Assembly: GCA_934467415.1 (NCBI GenBank)
Contig: CAKSLQ010000008.1
Span: 45,986-109,985, forward strand
From: an uncultured Eubacteriales bacterium
GTDB taxonomy: Bacteria; Bacillota; Clostridia; Oscillospirales; CAG-272
Direction: 5' to 3'
DNA length: 64,000 nucleotides
Part shown: in pieces, positions 17,107-25,897 of the stretch
Layout: every line of letters starts with the position of its first letter
Numbering within the stretch: position 1 is the stretch's first letter
Notes under the pieces: generated by a model
Databases searched by the model: none
Seen by the model: only the letters and a program-made list of their open reading frames with translations
Told to the model about the DNA's origin: nothing
Position numbers and translations under genes: made by a program

Positions 17107-17379
17107 ATGAAATTCATCAATGTAGGCTTCGGCAACATGGTGGCGGCGGACCGCGTGGTCGCGCTGGTCAGCCCCGAATCCGCACCGGTCAAGCGTCTCA
17201 TCGGCGAGGCGCGCGAGGGCGGCCGCGTCATCGACGTGACCTGCGGCAGACGCACGCGCGCCGTGATCGTCACCGACAGCGACCATGTCATCCTCAGCGC
17301 AACCCAGCCCGAGACCATCTCAAACCGCCTGGCCGACGACGCGGAGGACGTGGAGGACGAAGAGGAGGACGCGGAATGA
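17107..17379 (+). CDS. remA: RemA-family DNA-binding regulator (DUF370)
   Basis: 90-residue protein starting MKFINVGFGNMV with the family block GRRTRAVIVTDSDHVILS. In Bacillus RemA forms ring-like oligomers that bind DNA and activate biofilm matrix and osmoprotection genes; in many Firmicutes it sits between yicC/yloC and gmk as here. The last 18 residues are very acidic (Asp/Glu-rich), a tail outside the conserved core. Its stop overlaps the gmk start (ATGA). A link to the polysaccharide cluster near 32-57 kb is possible but only speculative. Confidence 0.93.
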   Translation: MKFINVGFGNMVAADRVVALVSPESAPVKRLIGEAREGGRVIDVTCGRRTRAVIVTDSDHVILSATQPETISNRLADDAEDVEDEEEDAE

Positions 17380-17987
17380 ACGGCAGCCTGCTCTTCATCA
17401 TCTCCGGCCCCGCCGGCAGCGGCAAAGGCTCGGTGGTCGCCGAGGTGCTTCGCCGCGACGACCGCTTCATGTGCGCGGTGAGCGCAACGACCCGCCCCTG
17501 CCTTGCGGGCGAGACCGACGGCGTGAACTACTATTACATCAGCCGGGAAGCATTTGAGGAAAAGATCCGCACACACGGTGTGCTGGAGTACACCGAATAC
17601 TGCGGCAACTATTACGGCACGCTGGCAAGCGAGGTCGAGCGGGCAAAATCGCTCGGCAAGCACCTCATCCTCGAGATTGAGGTGGACGGCGCGACGCAGA
17701 TCAAGCGCCAGCACCCCGAGGCGGTGCTGGTGATGGTCACGCCGCCGAGCGTCACCGAGCAGAGCCGCCGTCTGCACAGCCGCGGCAGAGACACCGAGGA
17801 GTCGATCGCGCGGCGGCTGAAGCGCGCCGAGGCGGAACTTGACTATCTGCCGAAGTACGACTACCTCATCGTCAACGAGAGCGGCAAGCTCGACCGGGCG
17901 ACCGACGATTTTCTCACCATTGCCCATGCCGAGGCGCTGCGCACTTCGCACCGCGCGGACTTCGCAAAAAAATATTTCGCAAAATAA
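17376..17987 (+). CDS. gmk: Guanylate kinase
   Basis: 203-residue P-loop kinase converting GMP to GDP. The ATP loop is SGPAGSGKGS near residue 12, where the second Gly-Ser replaces the more usual PSGAGKST form but keeps the lysine. The GMP-binding part includes VSATTRPCLAGETDGVNYYY and a Glu-rich EYTEYCGNYYGT block. Overlap of 4 bp with remA indicates coupling. Identity is well supported. Confidence 0.95.
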   Translation: MNGSLLFIISGPAGSGKGSVVAEVLRRDDRFMCAVSATTRPCLAGETDGVNYYYISREAFEEKIRTHGVLEYTEYCGNYYGTLASEVERAKSLGKHLILEIEVDGATQIKRQHPEAVLVMVTPPSVTEQSRRLHSRGRDTEESIARRLKRAEAELDYLPKYDYLIVNESGKLDRATDDFLTIAHAEALRTSHRADFAKKYFAK

Positions 17988-18020
17988 CCGATACGAACAT
18001 CCCAAAGGAGACACAATACC

Positions 18021-18389
18021 ATGATTAACAAGCCTTCCGTAGAAGAACTGACCCGTGACGGCCTCAACCGCTATGAGCTCGTCATCGCGACCGCAAAGTG
18101 CGCGCACCTCATCACCGACGAATACGTCGAGCAGCGCGCCTATGCCGAGAAGCTCATCGAGCGCAAGGAGACCGACAAGCCGATCAGCGCGCTGATCGAC
18201 AAGGATATCCGTGACGAAAAGGCGGTCAAAAACGCCGTTGCACGTCTGCATGCCGGCCTCTACAAGGTCGTGCATCCGGGCGAAGACGGTTACCTCGACG
18301 AGACCGCGCTCGAGGCCGAGCGCGAGACCGAGCGCGAGGAGGCGGACGCGGACGTGACCGCCAATGCGCTGAACCCCGACAACGACTGA
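18021..18389 (+). CDS. rpoZ: RNA polymerase omega subunit
   Basis: 122 residues. The N-terminal half carries the omega signature (NRYELVIATAKCAHLI) and the later KAVKNAVARLHAG block. The C-terminus is extended and acidic (many Glu/Asp/Ala), longer than the roughly 70-90 residues common in Firmicutes. AAAGGAG lies 12 nt before the ATG. Its place after gmk is the standard order. Omega supports assembly of the beta-prime subunit. Confidence 0.94.
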   Translation: MINKPSVEELTRDGLNRYELVIATAKCAHLITDEYVEQRAYAEKLIERKETDKPISALIDKDIRDEKAVKNAVARLHAGLYKVVHPGEDGYLDETALEAERETEREEADADVTANALNPDND

Positions 18390-18430
18390 TTCTGTTTCTG
18401 ACTTTCTGAGGACCGATGGGAGGTGGGTGC

Positions 18431-20662
18431 GTGACACAGTATGCAAGCGTCTGTCTGCTCGATGTGCCGTCCGCGCTCGACCGCCCGTTTGACTACCGCA
18501 TTCCGGAGCACCTTGCGGGGCTGATCGGGCGCGGCTCGCTCGTGCACGTCCCCTTTTCGGGGGCAAACCGGCGGCACATGGCGCTGGTCGAATGCGTGAA
18601 GGATGAGACCGACAGCCCGCGCACCAAGGATATTCTCGACGTCAACCGGCTGGTCTCGCTCACCGAGGAGCAGCTGGCGGTCTGCGCTTTTCTGAAGGAA
18701 TATACGCTCTGCACCACGGGCGACGCGGTGCGCACGCTGACGCCGCCGCTCTCTGCGCTGAAAAGCGCCTCGGAAAAGCAGCTGATCTGCGTCCGCCGCA
18801 CGGCCGCGCCCGCAGGAGTGCTGCGCGGCGCAAAGCAGCACGCGCTCTACGCGGCCATCGGTGCGGATTTTGCTCCGGCGGCCGACGCCTTTGCAAAAAG
18901 CGGCGCGGGCAGCGCCCAGCTCCGCGCGCTGCGCGCGGCGGGGCTGGTCGAGGTCCGCGCCGAGACGGTCTACCGCAATCCGTATGCCGACCTCAGAATC
19001 GACGCGGAGCGGGAGAACAAATTAAGCCCGCACCAGACGGCCGCCTATGACCGCCTGTGCGAACTCTACGCCGCAGGCGGCGCGCACTGCGCCCTGCTCT
19101 ACGGCGTGACCGGCTCGGGCAAGACCCGCGTGATGAAGGCGATGATCGACCGCGTGCGCGCGGACGGGCGGCAGGTGATTGTGCTTGTGCCCGAGATCTC
19201 GCTGACGCCGCAGACCGTGTCGCTTTTCTGCTCGTTCTACGGCGAGCGGGTGGCGGTGCTGCATTCCTCGCTCTCGGCGGGGCAGCGCCACGACGCCTAC
19301 CGCCGCATTGCCGCGGGCGAGGTCGATCTCGTCATCGGCACGCGCAGCGCGGTGTTTGCCCCGCTGCCGAACCTCGGCATGATCGTCATCGACGAGGAGC
19401 AGGAGCATACCTACAAGTCGGACATGAGTCCGAAGTACCATGCGCGTGATGTTGCGGCGTTCCGCATCGGGCGCGCAAAGGGGCTTTTGCTGCTGGCCTC
19501 CGCGACCCCCTCGGTCGAGAGCTATTACAAGGCGAGAAGCGGCCAGTACGCGCTCGTCGAGCTGACCGAGCGCTACGGCAGCGCGCGGCTGCCGGAGGTC
19601 TGCATCGACGACATGCGCAAAAACGCGCTCGGCGGCAATCTGTCGCCCTTCGGCGCGCTGCTCACCGAGAAAATGGACGAGACGCTGTCGCGCGGCGAGC
19701 AGGCCATCCTGTTTCTCAACCGCCGCGGCTACAATGCGTTTCTCACCTGCCGCGACTGCGGCGAGGCGGTGCTCTGCCCCCGCTGCTCGGTGTCGCTCAC
19801 GCGGCACAAGGAGGGCGGGCGGGACTATCTGCTCTGCCACTACTGCGGCTACCGCAGCGCCATCCCGCGCGAATGCCCGTCCTGCCGGTCCACGCACCTC
19901 GCCTTCATGGGCTACGGCACACAGAAGGCGGAGGAGGCGTTTTACGAGAAGTTCGGCGGCGCGCATCACGCAAGCCTGCTCCGCATGGACGCGGACACCA
20001 CCACGAAGAAGAACGCCTACGACGAGATGCTCGGCGCCTTCCGCGCGCACAAGGCCGACGTGCTGCTCGGCACGCAGATGGTCGCCAAGGGGCACGACTT
20101 CCCCGACGTGACGCTGGTCGGCGTGCTGAACGCGGACGCCGCGCTCTACCTCGACGATTTCCGCGCCGGGGAGCGCACGTTCTCGATGCTCACGCAGGTC
20201 ATCGGCCGCGCCGGGCGCGCCGAAAAGCGCGGCGTCGCCGTCATCCAGACGATGAACCCGAACCACGAGGTCATCCGCATGGCCGCCGCACAGGACTACC
20301 GCGCGTTTTACGCGCGGGACATCGCGCTGCGCGAGGCATTCACGTTCCCGCCGTTCTGCGACATCGCCGTGATCTCGGCGGCCAGCGCCTCCGAGGCGGC
20401 CTGCACCAAGTGCGCGGCGGAGATTTTCACCTTCATGAAGGAGCGGATGTCGGGCGAATACCGCGACGTGCCGGTGATCTCGTTCGGCCCGTTTGAAGCG
20501 CCGCTCTACAAGGTGGAGGACTGCTACCGTATGCGCGTCGTGCTGAAATGCCGCCGCTCCAAGCGGCTGCTGGCCATGCTCGGCGAGCTGCTCCGCCATT
20601 TCACAACGAAGGAGTACAAGGCGGTTTCGGTCGGCGTGGACATCAACCCGACCAATCTGTAA
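18431..20662 (+). CDS. priA: Primosomal replication restart helicase PriA
   Basis: 743-residue superfamily 2 helicase that reloads the replisome at stalled forks. Visible parts: the N-terminal DNA-binding domain; Walker A GVTGSGKT (near residue 230); DEEQEHTYKSD (motif II); the four-pair zinc-binding region with CRDCGEAVLCPRC and CHYCGYRSAIPRECPSC; then GTQMVAKGHDFPDV and QVIGRAGRAE (motifs V and VI). The GTG at 18431 is chosen because GGAGGT lies 6 nt upstream. An in-frame ATG five codons earlier has no site of its own. coaBC, often between rpoZ and priA, is absent. Confidence 0.96.
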   Translation: MTQYASVCLLDVPSALDRPFDYRIPEHLAGLIGRGSLVHVPFSGANRRHMALVECVKDETDSPRTKDILDVNRLVSLTEEQLAVCAFLKEYTLCTTGDAVRTLTPPLSALKSASEKQLICVRRTAAPAGVLRGAKQHALYAAIGADFAPAADAFAKSGAGSAQLRALRAAGLVEVRAETVYRNPYADLRIDAERENKLSPHQTAAYDRLCELYAAGGAHCALLYGVTGSGKTRVMKAMIDRVRADGRQVIVLVPEISLTPQTVSLFCSFYGERVAVLHSSLSAGQRHDAYRRIAAGEVDLVIGTRSAVFAPLPNLGMIVIDEEQEHTYKSDMSPKYHARDVAAFRIGRAKGLLLLASATPSVESYYKARSGQYALVELTERYGSARLPEVCIDDMRKNALGGNLSPFGALLTEKMDETLSRGEQAILFLNRRGYNAFLTCRDCGEAVLCPRCSVSLTRHKEGGRDYLLCHYCGYRSAIPRECPSCRSTHLAFMGYGTQKAEEAFYEKFGGAHHASLLRMDADTTTKKNAYDEMLGAFRAHKADVLLGTQMVAKGHDFPDVTLVGVLNADAALYLDDFRAGERTFSMLTQVIGRAGRAEKRGVAVIQTMNPNHEVIRMAAAQDYRAFYARDIALREAFTFPPFCDIAVISAASASEAACTKCAAEIFTFMKERMSGEYRDVPVISFGPFEAPLYKVEDCYRMRVVLKCRRSKRLLAMLGELLRHFTTKEYKAVSVGVDINPTNL

Positions 20663-20680
20663 ACAAGAGAACATCTTTTT

Positions 20681-20841
20681 TAGCCCCCTCGGTGAGGGAC
20701 GGCGCACGAGACGCGATGCGTCTCGCGGAGTTTTCCCATCGGGAAAACATCCTTCACCGGACGGCGGCTGGGGGAGTTTTTCGCCAATGTGGAAAACTCC
20801 TTCCGGCGCATTCGCGCCACCTCCCTCACTGAGGGAGGTAA
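20681..20841. repeat. Intergenic structured repeat, family A (copy 4)
   Basis: Same left end as copy 1 (TAGCCCCCTCGGTGAGGG) and same right end (CCTCCCTCACTGAGGGAGG), enclosing GAGACGCGATGCGTCTC and TTTTCCCATCGGGAAAA hairpins and the CTCCTTCCGGCGC segment. It fills most of the priA-def gap. Confidence 0.78.
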
Positions 20842-20907
20842 AACGCAGAAACACGCTTGCAGCGGGTCTTCTCCGGCTGCAATGCTTTCCGAAAGGCAAG
20901 GATAACT

Positions 20908-21366
20908 ATGGCTAAACTCAAAATCGTCAAAGAGGGAGACCCGCTGCTGCGCAAAACCAGCCGCCCGGTCACCGAGATCACGCCGCGCATCCTCACGCTG
21001 CTCGACGACATGGCCGAGACCATGCGCGCGGCGGACGGCGTCGGCCTTGCCGCCGTGCAGGTCGGCGTGCTGCGCCGCGTGGTCGTCATCGAGACCGAGG
21101 CGGGCAAGCTGATCGAACTCATCAACCCCCGCATCATCGAGAGCGAGGGCGAGCAGGAGGAGGCGGAGGGCTGCCTCTCCCTCCCCGGCAAGTACGGCAT
21201 CACGCACCGCCCGAAAAAGGTGGTCGTCGTCGCCGAAAACCGCCACGGCGAGCCCGTGGAATACATGGGCGAAGACCTGCTCGCGCGCGCCTTCTGCCAC
21301 GAGATCGACCATCTCGACGGCAAGCTGTTCACCGACTGCGTCGTCCGCATGCTGGACGAGGAGTGA
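20908..21366 (+). CDS. def: Peptide deformylase
   Basis: 152-residue metalloenzyme that removes the formyl group from nascent proteins. All three motifs are present: GVGLAAVQVG (usual AAPQ has Val for Pro), EGCLSLPG with the Cys ligand, and HEIDHLDG with the two His ligands. ATG at 20908 follows GAAAGGCAAGGA. It precedes fmt, its functional counterpart, separated only by repeat sequence. Confidence 0.96.
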   Translation: MAKLKIVKEGDPLLRKTSRPVTEITPRILTLLDDMAETMRAADGVGLAAVQVGVLRRVVVIETEAGKLIELINPRIIESEGEQEEAEGCLSLPGKYGITHRPKKVVVVAENRHGEPVEYMGEDLLARAFCHEIDHLDGKLFTDCVVRMLDEE

Positions 21367-21371
21367 ATGTA

Positions 21372-21554
21372 AGCCTTCCCCCTTGGGGGATGTACGAAGC
21401 ACAATGCATCCTTTGGCTTCCCTTGGGGGAAGCTGTCGCCGTAGGCGACTGATGAGGGATTGATGAGGGCAAAGCATTGCACTATGCTGTGTCGGCTGTC
21501 TGCAAGCCCTCATCCGTCACGCTTCGCGTGCCACCTTCCCCACCGGGGAAGGCT
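21372..21554. repeat. Intergenic structured repeat, family B (copy 2, with an extra solo palindrome)
   Basis: 21372-21391 is a solo GCCTTCCCCCTTGGGGGA piece. From about 21415 a full copy follows: GCTTCCCTTGGGGGAAGC, GTCGCCGTAGGCGAC, GATGAGGGAT...CCCTCATCC, CACGCTTCGCGTG, CCTTCCCCACCGGGGAAGG. Family B fills this gap between def and fmt together with a C-type piece. Confidence 0.75.
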
Positions 21555-21557
21555 GAG

Positions 21558-21607
21558 ATGCGGCACACCCCTACTGGGCAGGGTGCGTCATTTCACCCCG
21601 CCCTACA
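21558..21607 (-). repeat. Short C-type intergenic repeat piece (copy 3)
   Basis: Minus-strand reading TTGTAGGGCGGGGTGAAATG...CACCCTGCC..GTAGGGGTG: a GTAGGG-headed hairpin related in design to the GTAGGGGTCGGCGCC part of family C. The relationship is by pattern, not close identity. Confidence 0.45.
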
Positions 21608-21657
21608 ATATCCCGCTTTTCCTACAGGAAACGACCCTCACGGGAGGTATACTATAG

Positions 21658-22590
21658 ATGAAGATTTTATTCATGGGAACGCCGGATTTCGCGCTGTTCT
21701 CGCTGCGCGCCCTCGTGGACGCGGGGGAGAACGTCGCCGCCGTCGTCACCCAGACCGACAAACCGAAAGGCCGCGGCATGACGCTCACGCCGCCGCCCGT
21801 CAAGGTCTACGCGACCGGACACGGCATCCCCGTCTTCCAGCCGAAGACGCTGAAGGACGGCGCATTTGAGACCGAGCTGCGCGAAATCGACCCCGACATC
21901 ATCATCGTCGTCGCCTACGGCAAGATTCTGCCGAAATACATCCTCGACTACCCGAAATTCGGCTGTATCAACATCCACGGCTCGCTCCTGCCGAAATACC
22001 GCGGCGCCGCGCCGATGCAGCGCGCCGTCATGGCGGGCGAGACCGTCACCGGCGTGACCTCGATGTACATGGCGGAGGGGATGGACACCGGCGACATGCT
22101 GCTCACCGAGACGGTCGCCGTCGCGCCCGACGACAACTTCGAGGACGTGCATGACAAGCTCGGCGAAGCGGGCGCGCGCGTGCTGCTCCGCACGCTGGAC
22201 GCGGCAAAGCGCGGCGAGCTGCACCCGATTCCGCAAAACGACGCCGACGCCACCTACGCCGCCAAGATCGAAAAGGCGGAATGCCTTGTGGACTGGACAT
22301 GGGACGCCGCGCGCCTGCACGACAAGATCCGCGGGCTGTCGCCCTTCCCGCTTGCCTATACGACCCTGCCGGGCGGCAAGCTTCTCAAGATTGTGCGCGC
22401 ACACCCCGAAGAGGCGGAGGCTTCCGCCCCGGCGGGTACGGTCATCGCCGCCGACAAGGGCGGCATCCGGGTTGCCTGCGGCCGCGGCGTGCTCGTGCTT
22501 GAGACCGCGACGCCCGAGGGCAAAAAGGCACAGAGCGCCGCCGACCTTGTAAACGGCAGGCAGATCGCCGCCGGCGACAAGCTCGGCTGA
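21658..22590 (+). CDS. fmt: Methionyl-tRNA formyltransferase
   Basis: 310-residue enzyme that formylates initiator Met-tRNA using 10-formyl-THF. The N-terminal Rossmann-like start MKILFMGTPDFA, the catalytic region with Asn and His in CINIHGSLLPKYRGAAP (near residue 105), and the MDTGDML segment are standard. The C-terminal OB-like domain is present. GGGAGGT precedes the ATG. It works with def upstream. Confidence 0.96.
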   Translation: MKILFMGTPDFALFSLRALVDAGENVAAVVTQTDKPKGRGMTLTPPPVKVYATGHGIPVFQPKTLKDGAFETELREIDPDIIIVVAYGKILPKYILDYPKFGCINIHGSLLPKYRGAAPMQRAVMAGETVTGVTSMYMAEGMDTGDMLLTETVAVAPDDNFEDVHDKLGEAGARVLLRTLDAAKRGELHPIPQNDADATYAAKIEKAECLVDWTWDAARLHDKIRGLSPFPLAYTTLPGGKLLKIVRAHPEEAEASAPAGTVIAADKGGIRVACGRGVLVLETATPEGKKAQSAADLVNGRQIAAGDKLG

Positions 22591-22624
22591 TCCATGTGCG
22601 CACACCGCACGGAAAGGAGATTTT

Positions 22625-23320
22625 ATGCCTTACCTCTATATTGACTCCTGGTATATCATTCTGGTCGTGCCCGCGATGCTGCTCGCACTCTGGGCGCAGA
22701 TCAACGTCAATTCCACGTTCTCGCGCTATTCCAAGGTGACAGCGCCGAGCGGCATGACCGGCGCGGAGAGCGCCCGCCGCGTGCTTGAAGCCAACGGCGT
22801 TGTCGGGGTGCGCATCGAGCGCATCTCCGGCAATCTGACCGACCATTTCGACCCGAAGACCAACACCATCCGCCTCTCGGAGAACGTCTATGACGCGACC
22901 ACCGTCTCGGCGGTCGGCGTTGCCGCCCACGAGGCGGGACACGCCGTGCAGTACGCCGTCGGCTATTCGCCGATGAAGCTGCGCGCCGCCATCATCCCCG
23001 CCACCAACATCGGCTCACAGCTGGCAATGCCGCTGGTGCTGCTCGGGCTGATTCTCTCCTCCGCCATGCTCGTGGACATCGGCATCCTCGCCTTCTCCAT
23101 GTCCACCCTGTTCCAGCTCGTCACCCTGCCGGTCGAGTTCAACGCCTCGCGCCGCGCGGTCGCCGCGCTGGAGGCGGGCTGCGCCTCCGGCACCGAGGTC
23201 AAGGGCGCCAAAGCCGTGCTGCGCGCGGCCGCGCTGACCTACGTTGCGGCCCTCGCCGTCAGCCTGGCCAGCCTGCTTCGTCTCATCCTGTTGTTCGGCG
23301 GCAGAAACCGCCGCGACTGA
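22625..23320 (+). CDS. YugP-type zinc metallopeptidase, membrane-bound
   Basis: 231 residues of the Zn-peptidase_2 (YugP) family. An N-terminal membrane segment is followed by a soluble part with the HEAGH zinc motif near residue 103 (VAAHEAGHAVQYA), then two or three C-terminal membrane segments around residues 135-165 and 195-225. The function of this family is poorly known. It is regularly found between fmt and rsmB in Clostridia, as here, and probably acts at the membrane. AAAGGAG lies 8 nt before the ATG. Confidence 0.9.
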   Translation: MPYLYIDSWYIILVVPAMLLALWAQINVNSTFSRYSKVTAPSGMTGAESARRVLEANGVVGVRIERISGNLTDHFDPKTNTIRLSENVYDATTVSAVGVAAHEAGHAVQYAVGYSPMKLRAAIIPATNIGSQLAMPLVLLGLILSSAMLVDIGILAFSMSTLFQLVTLPVEFNASRRAVAALEAGCASGTEVKGAKAVLRAAALTYVAALAVSLASLLRLILLFGGRNRRD

Positions 23321-23327
23321 CACGGCC

Positions 23328-24629
23328 ATGCATGTACGCAAGACTGCGCTCTCGCTGCTGCGTGACGCAGAAGCGGGCGACAAATACATCGCGCTGGCGC
23401 TGGACGGCTATCTCTCGGCTCACCCCTGCGACGCGCGCGACCGCGCCCTGCTCTCCACGCTGGTCTACGGCGTGACCGAGCGGCGCGTGACCCTTGACTA
23501 CTATATCGACGCGCTTGCCGCCGATCCCCAAAAGGTCGGCGCGCGGATGCGGCAGATCCTGCGGCTCGGGCTGTACCAGCTGATGTACCTCGACCGCATC
23601 CCGCCGCACGCCGCCGTCGCGGAGACGGTCGCCCTCGGCAAAAGCGCCGGGGAGCGCGCCTTTCTCAACGGCATCCTGCGCGGCTACCTCCGCCGCGGGG
23701 CGGAAATCCCCCTGCCGGCCGACCCTGTCGAGCGGCGGGCGGTGGAGACCGGCTTCCCCGCGCCCATTGTCCGCCTCCTTGACGAAAACCTCGGCGCGGA
23801 CGCCGACCGCGCGCTCACGGCGCTCACGGCGCACCCGCCGATCACCCTTGCGGTCAATACCCTGCGCCGCTCGCGCGAAGACGCGCTGGCCGCGCTCCGC
23901 GCGGCGGGCATCGCCGCCGAAGCCTGTGCGGACGCGCCGCGCGGCATCACCCTTTTGCAGAACCTGCCCTACAGCGCACTCGGTGAAGCGCTCGGCGACG
24001 GAAGCTTCTTTGTGCAGGACGAGGCCTCGCAGATCGCGGTGACGGCGCTCGACCCCCGCCCCGGCGAGGTCGGCGCGGACGTCTGCGCCTGCCCCGGCTC
24101 CAAGAGCCTGCACGCCGCCCTGCTCATGCAAAACACGGGCAAAATCCACGATTTTGACCTGCACGCAAGCAAGCTGCCGCTGATCACGGCGGCGGCCGCG
24201 CGGCTCGGCATCGACATCCTCGGCACCGAAGCGCGCGACGCGCGCACGCCGCGCGAGGACCTGTGCGGCAAATGCGATTTCGTCATCTGCGACGTCCCCT
24301 GCACGGGGCTCGGCGTCATGGCGAAGAAGCCGGAGATCCGCTTCCACGATCCCGAGCTTTACAGGACGCTCGCGCCGCTCGGCGGCGAGATCCTCCGCGC
24401 CTCGGCGCGCTATCTTCGCTGCGGCGGCAGACTGCTCTTTTCCACCTGCACGCTGACGCGGGCGGAGAACGAAGACAATTTCCGCGCATTCCTTGCCGAA
24501 AACCCCGCGTTTACCCCGCTCGACTTCACCGTCGGGTCGGTCACAAGCCGCGGCGGCGCTGTCACCCTGCTGCCGGACGGCCGCCGGGATGGCTTCTTCA
24601 TCGGCCTGATGCAGAGAACAGGAGACTGA
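23328..24629 (+). CDS. rsmB: 16S rRNA (cytosine-967-C5)-methyltransferase
   Basis: 433 residues. The N-terminal NusB-like RNA-binding domain (about 1-145) is followed by a SAM methyltransferase domain. The two family cysteines are in DVPCTGLG (product-release Cys) and STCTLTRAENE (nucleophile). The SAM loop reads VCACPGSKSLHAA where ACAAPGGKT is usual. ATG at 23328 lies 7 bp after the yugP stop; no strong ribosome-binding site is visible, so translation may depend on the upstream gene. It ends 1 bp before rlmN. Confidence 0.93.
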   Translation: MHVRKTALSLLRDAEAGDKYIALALDGYLSAHPCDARDRALLSTLVYGVTERRVTLDYYIDALAADPQKVGARMRQILRLGLYQLMYLDRIPPHAAVAETVALGKSAGERAFLNGILRGYLRRGAEIPLPADPVERRAVETGFPAPIVRLLDENLGADADRALTALTAHPPITLAVNTLRRSREDALAALRAAGIAAEACADAPRGITLLQNLPYSALGEALGDGSFFVQDEASQIAVTALDPRPGEVGADVCACPGSKSLHAALLMQNTGKIHDFDLHASKLPLITAAAARLGIDILGTEARDARTPREDLCGKCDFVICDVPCTGLGVMAKKPEIRFHDPELYRTLAPLGGEILRASARYLRCGGRLLFSTCTLTRAENEDNFRAFLAENPAFTPLDFTVGSVTSRGGAVTLLPDGRRDGFFIGLMQRTGD

Positions 24630-24630
24630 C

Positions 24631-25707
24631 ATGGCAGACGCCAATATCAAAACCGACCTCGGCTCCATGACCCGAGCCGAGCTGGAGGACTACATCCGCT
24701 CCATCGGCGAGAGCCGCTTCCGCGCGGCGCAGATTGCCGAATGGCTGCGGCGCGGCGTGGATTTTGACGGCATGTCCAACCTGCCCGCCGCCCTGCGCGC
24801 GCGTCTTATCGAGACCTGCACGAGCGGCATTCCGAAAATCGAACGCAAGCTGGTCTCCGGGGTGGACGGCACGGTGAAGTACCTCTTCCGCCTCGACGAC
24901 GGCGAATGCGTCGAAACCGTCATCATGTTCTACAAGCACGGCACCACCGCCTGCATTTCCTCGCAGGTCGGCTGCCGCATGGGCTGCCGCTTCTGCGCCT
25001 CCACCATCGGCGGCAAGGTGCGCGACCTTGCGCCGTCCGAGATGCTCGGCCAGCTCACCGCCGCATCCCGCGACCTCGGCGAGCGCATCGACGGCGTCGT
25101 GATGATGGGCATCGGCGAGCCGCTCGACAACTACGAAAATACCGTGAAATTCCTGCACCTCGTCACCTCGGCAGACGGGCTGAACATCGGCGGGCGGCAC
25201 ATCTCGGTGTCCACCTCCGGTATCGTCCCGAAGATCGGCGAGCTGGAAAAGGAAGACCTCGCGATCACGCTCTCGATTTCGCTCCACGCGGCAAACGACA
25301 CGCGCCGCTCGGCGCTGATGCCGGTCAACCGCAAATGGGGCATCGACGAGCTGCTCACCGCCGTCAAGCACTATTTTGACGCGACCGGGCGGCGCGTGTC
25401 GATCGAATACACCCTCATCGCCGGGGAAAACGATACCCCCGCCGATGCAAAAGAGCTTGCCGCCCTGCTCCGCCGCTACTTTGCGCGCGGCGACGCCCTG
25501 CACGTCAACCTCATCCCGGTCAACCCGGTGCGGGAGAGCGGCTTTGCCAAAGGCAGCCGCGAGAGCATCGAACGCTTCCGCGAGAGCCTTGAGCAAAGCG
25601 GCATCACCGCCACGGTGCGCCGCACGCTCGGCCCGGACATCAACGCCTCCTGCGGCCAGCTCCGCCGCGCCGTCGGGCGTAAGGCTTCCCCCTTGGGGGA
25701 AGGCTAA
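24631..25707 (+). CDS. rlmN: 23S rRNA/tRNA (adenine-2-C2)-methyltransferase RlmN, 3' end captured from a repeat
   Basis: 358-residue radical-SAM enzyme methylating A2503 of 23S rRNA and A37 of some tRNAs. The [4Fe-4S] motif is CRMGCRFC (near residue 115). GIGEPLDNYENT and the C-terminal catalytic Cys in NASCGQLRR complete the active site. The last residues and stop codon (KASPLGEG, 25680-25707) are encoded by a family B palindrome, so the natural C-terminus has been replaced or extended by repeat sequence. Catalytic residues lie upstream, so activity is probably intact. Confidence 0.95.
   Translation: MADANIKTDLGSMTRAELEDYIRSIGESRFRAAQIAEWLRRGVDFDGMSNLPAALRARLIETCTSGIPKIERKLVSGVDGTVKYLFRLDDGECVETVIMFYKHGTTACISSQVGCRMGCRFCASTIGGKVRDLAPSEMLGQLTAASRDLGERIDGVVMMGIGEPLDNYENTVKFLHLVTSADGLNIGGRHISVSTSGIVPKIGELEKEDLAITLSISLHAANDTRRSALMPVNRKWGIDELLTAVKHYFDATGRRVSIEYTLIAGENDTPADAKELAALLRRYFARGDALHVNLIPVNPVRESGFAKGSRESIERFRESLEQSGITATVRRTLGPDINASCGQLRRAVGRKASPLGEG
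25683..25706. repeat. Solo family B palindrome inside the rlmN 3' end
   Basis: GGCTTCCCCCTTGGGGGAAGGC, the same unit as at the left ends of family B copies. It supplies the final codons of rlmN. Confidence 0.85.
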
Positions 25708-25730
25708 GTTGCGGCGGGAGCGAGCCCTTC

Positions 25731-25845
25731 AGCTCCCCTGTGCAAGGGGAGCTGTCACCGCAAGGTGACTGAGGGGTTGTTCCTTACTCTGTAACAATCC
25801 CTCCGGCATGCTTCGCATGCCACCTCCCTTTGCCGGGGGGAGGCT
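25731..25845 (-). repeat. Intergenic structured repeat, family A (copy 5, inverted)
   Basis: Order of blocks is the mirror of copy 3: AGCTCCCCTGTGCAAGGGGAGC, GTCACCGCAAGGTGAC, the core GAGGGGTTGTTCCT...CTGTAACAATCCCTCC, GGCATGCTTCGCATGCC, CCTCCCTTTGCCGGGGGGAGG. Inner hairpin sequences differ from copy 3 while pairing is kept. Confidence 0.85.
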
Positions 25846-25897
25846 TGGTTAGATTTCACCCCCACGCATGACTTCTTTGAAAGGAACGGTCAGGTCC

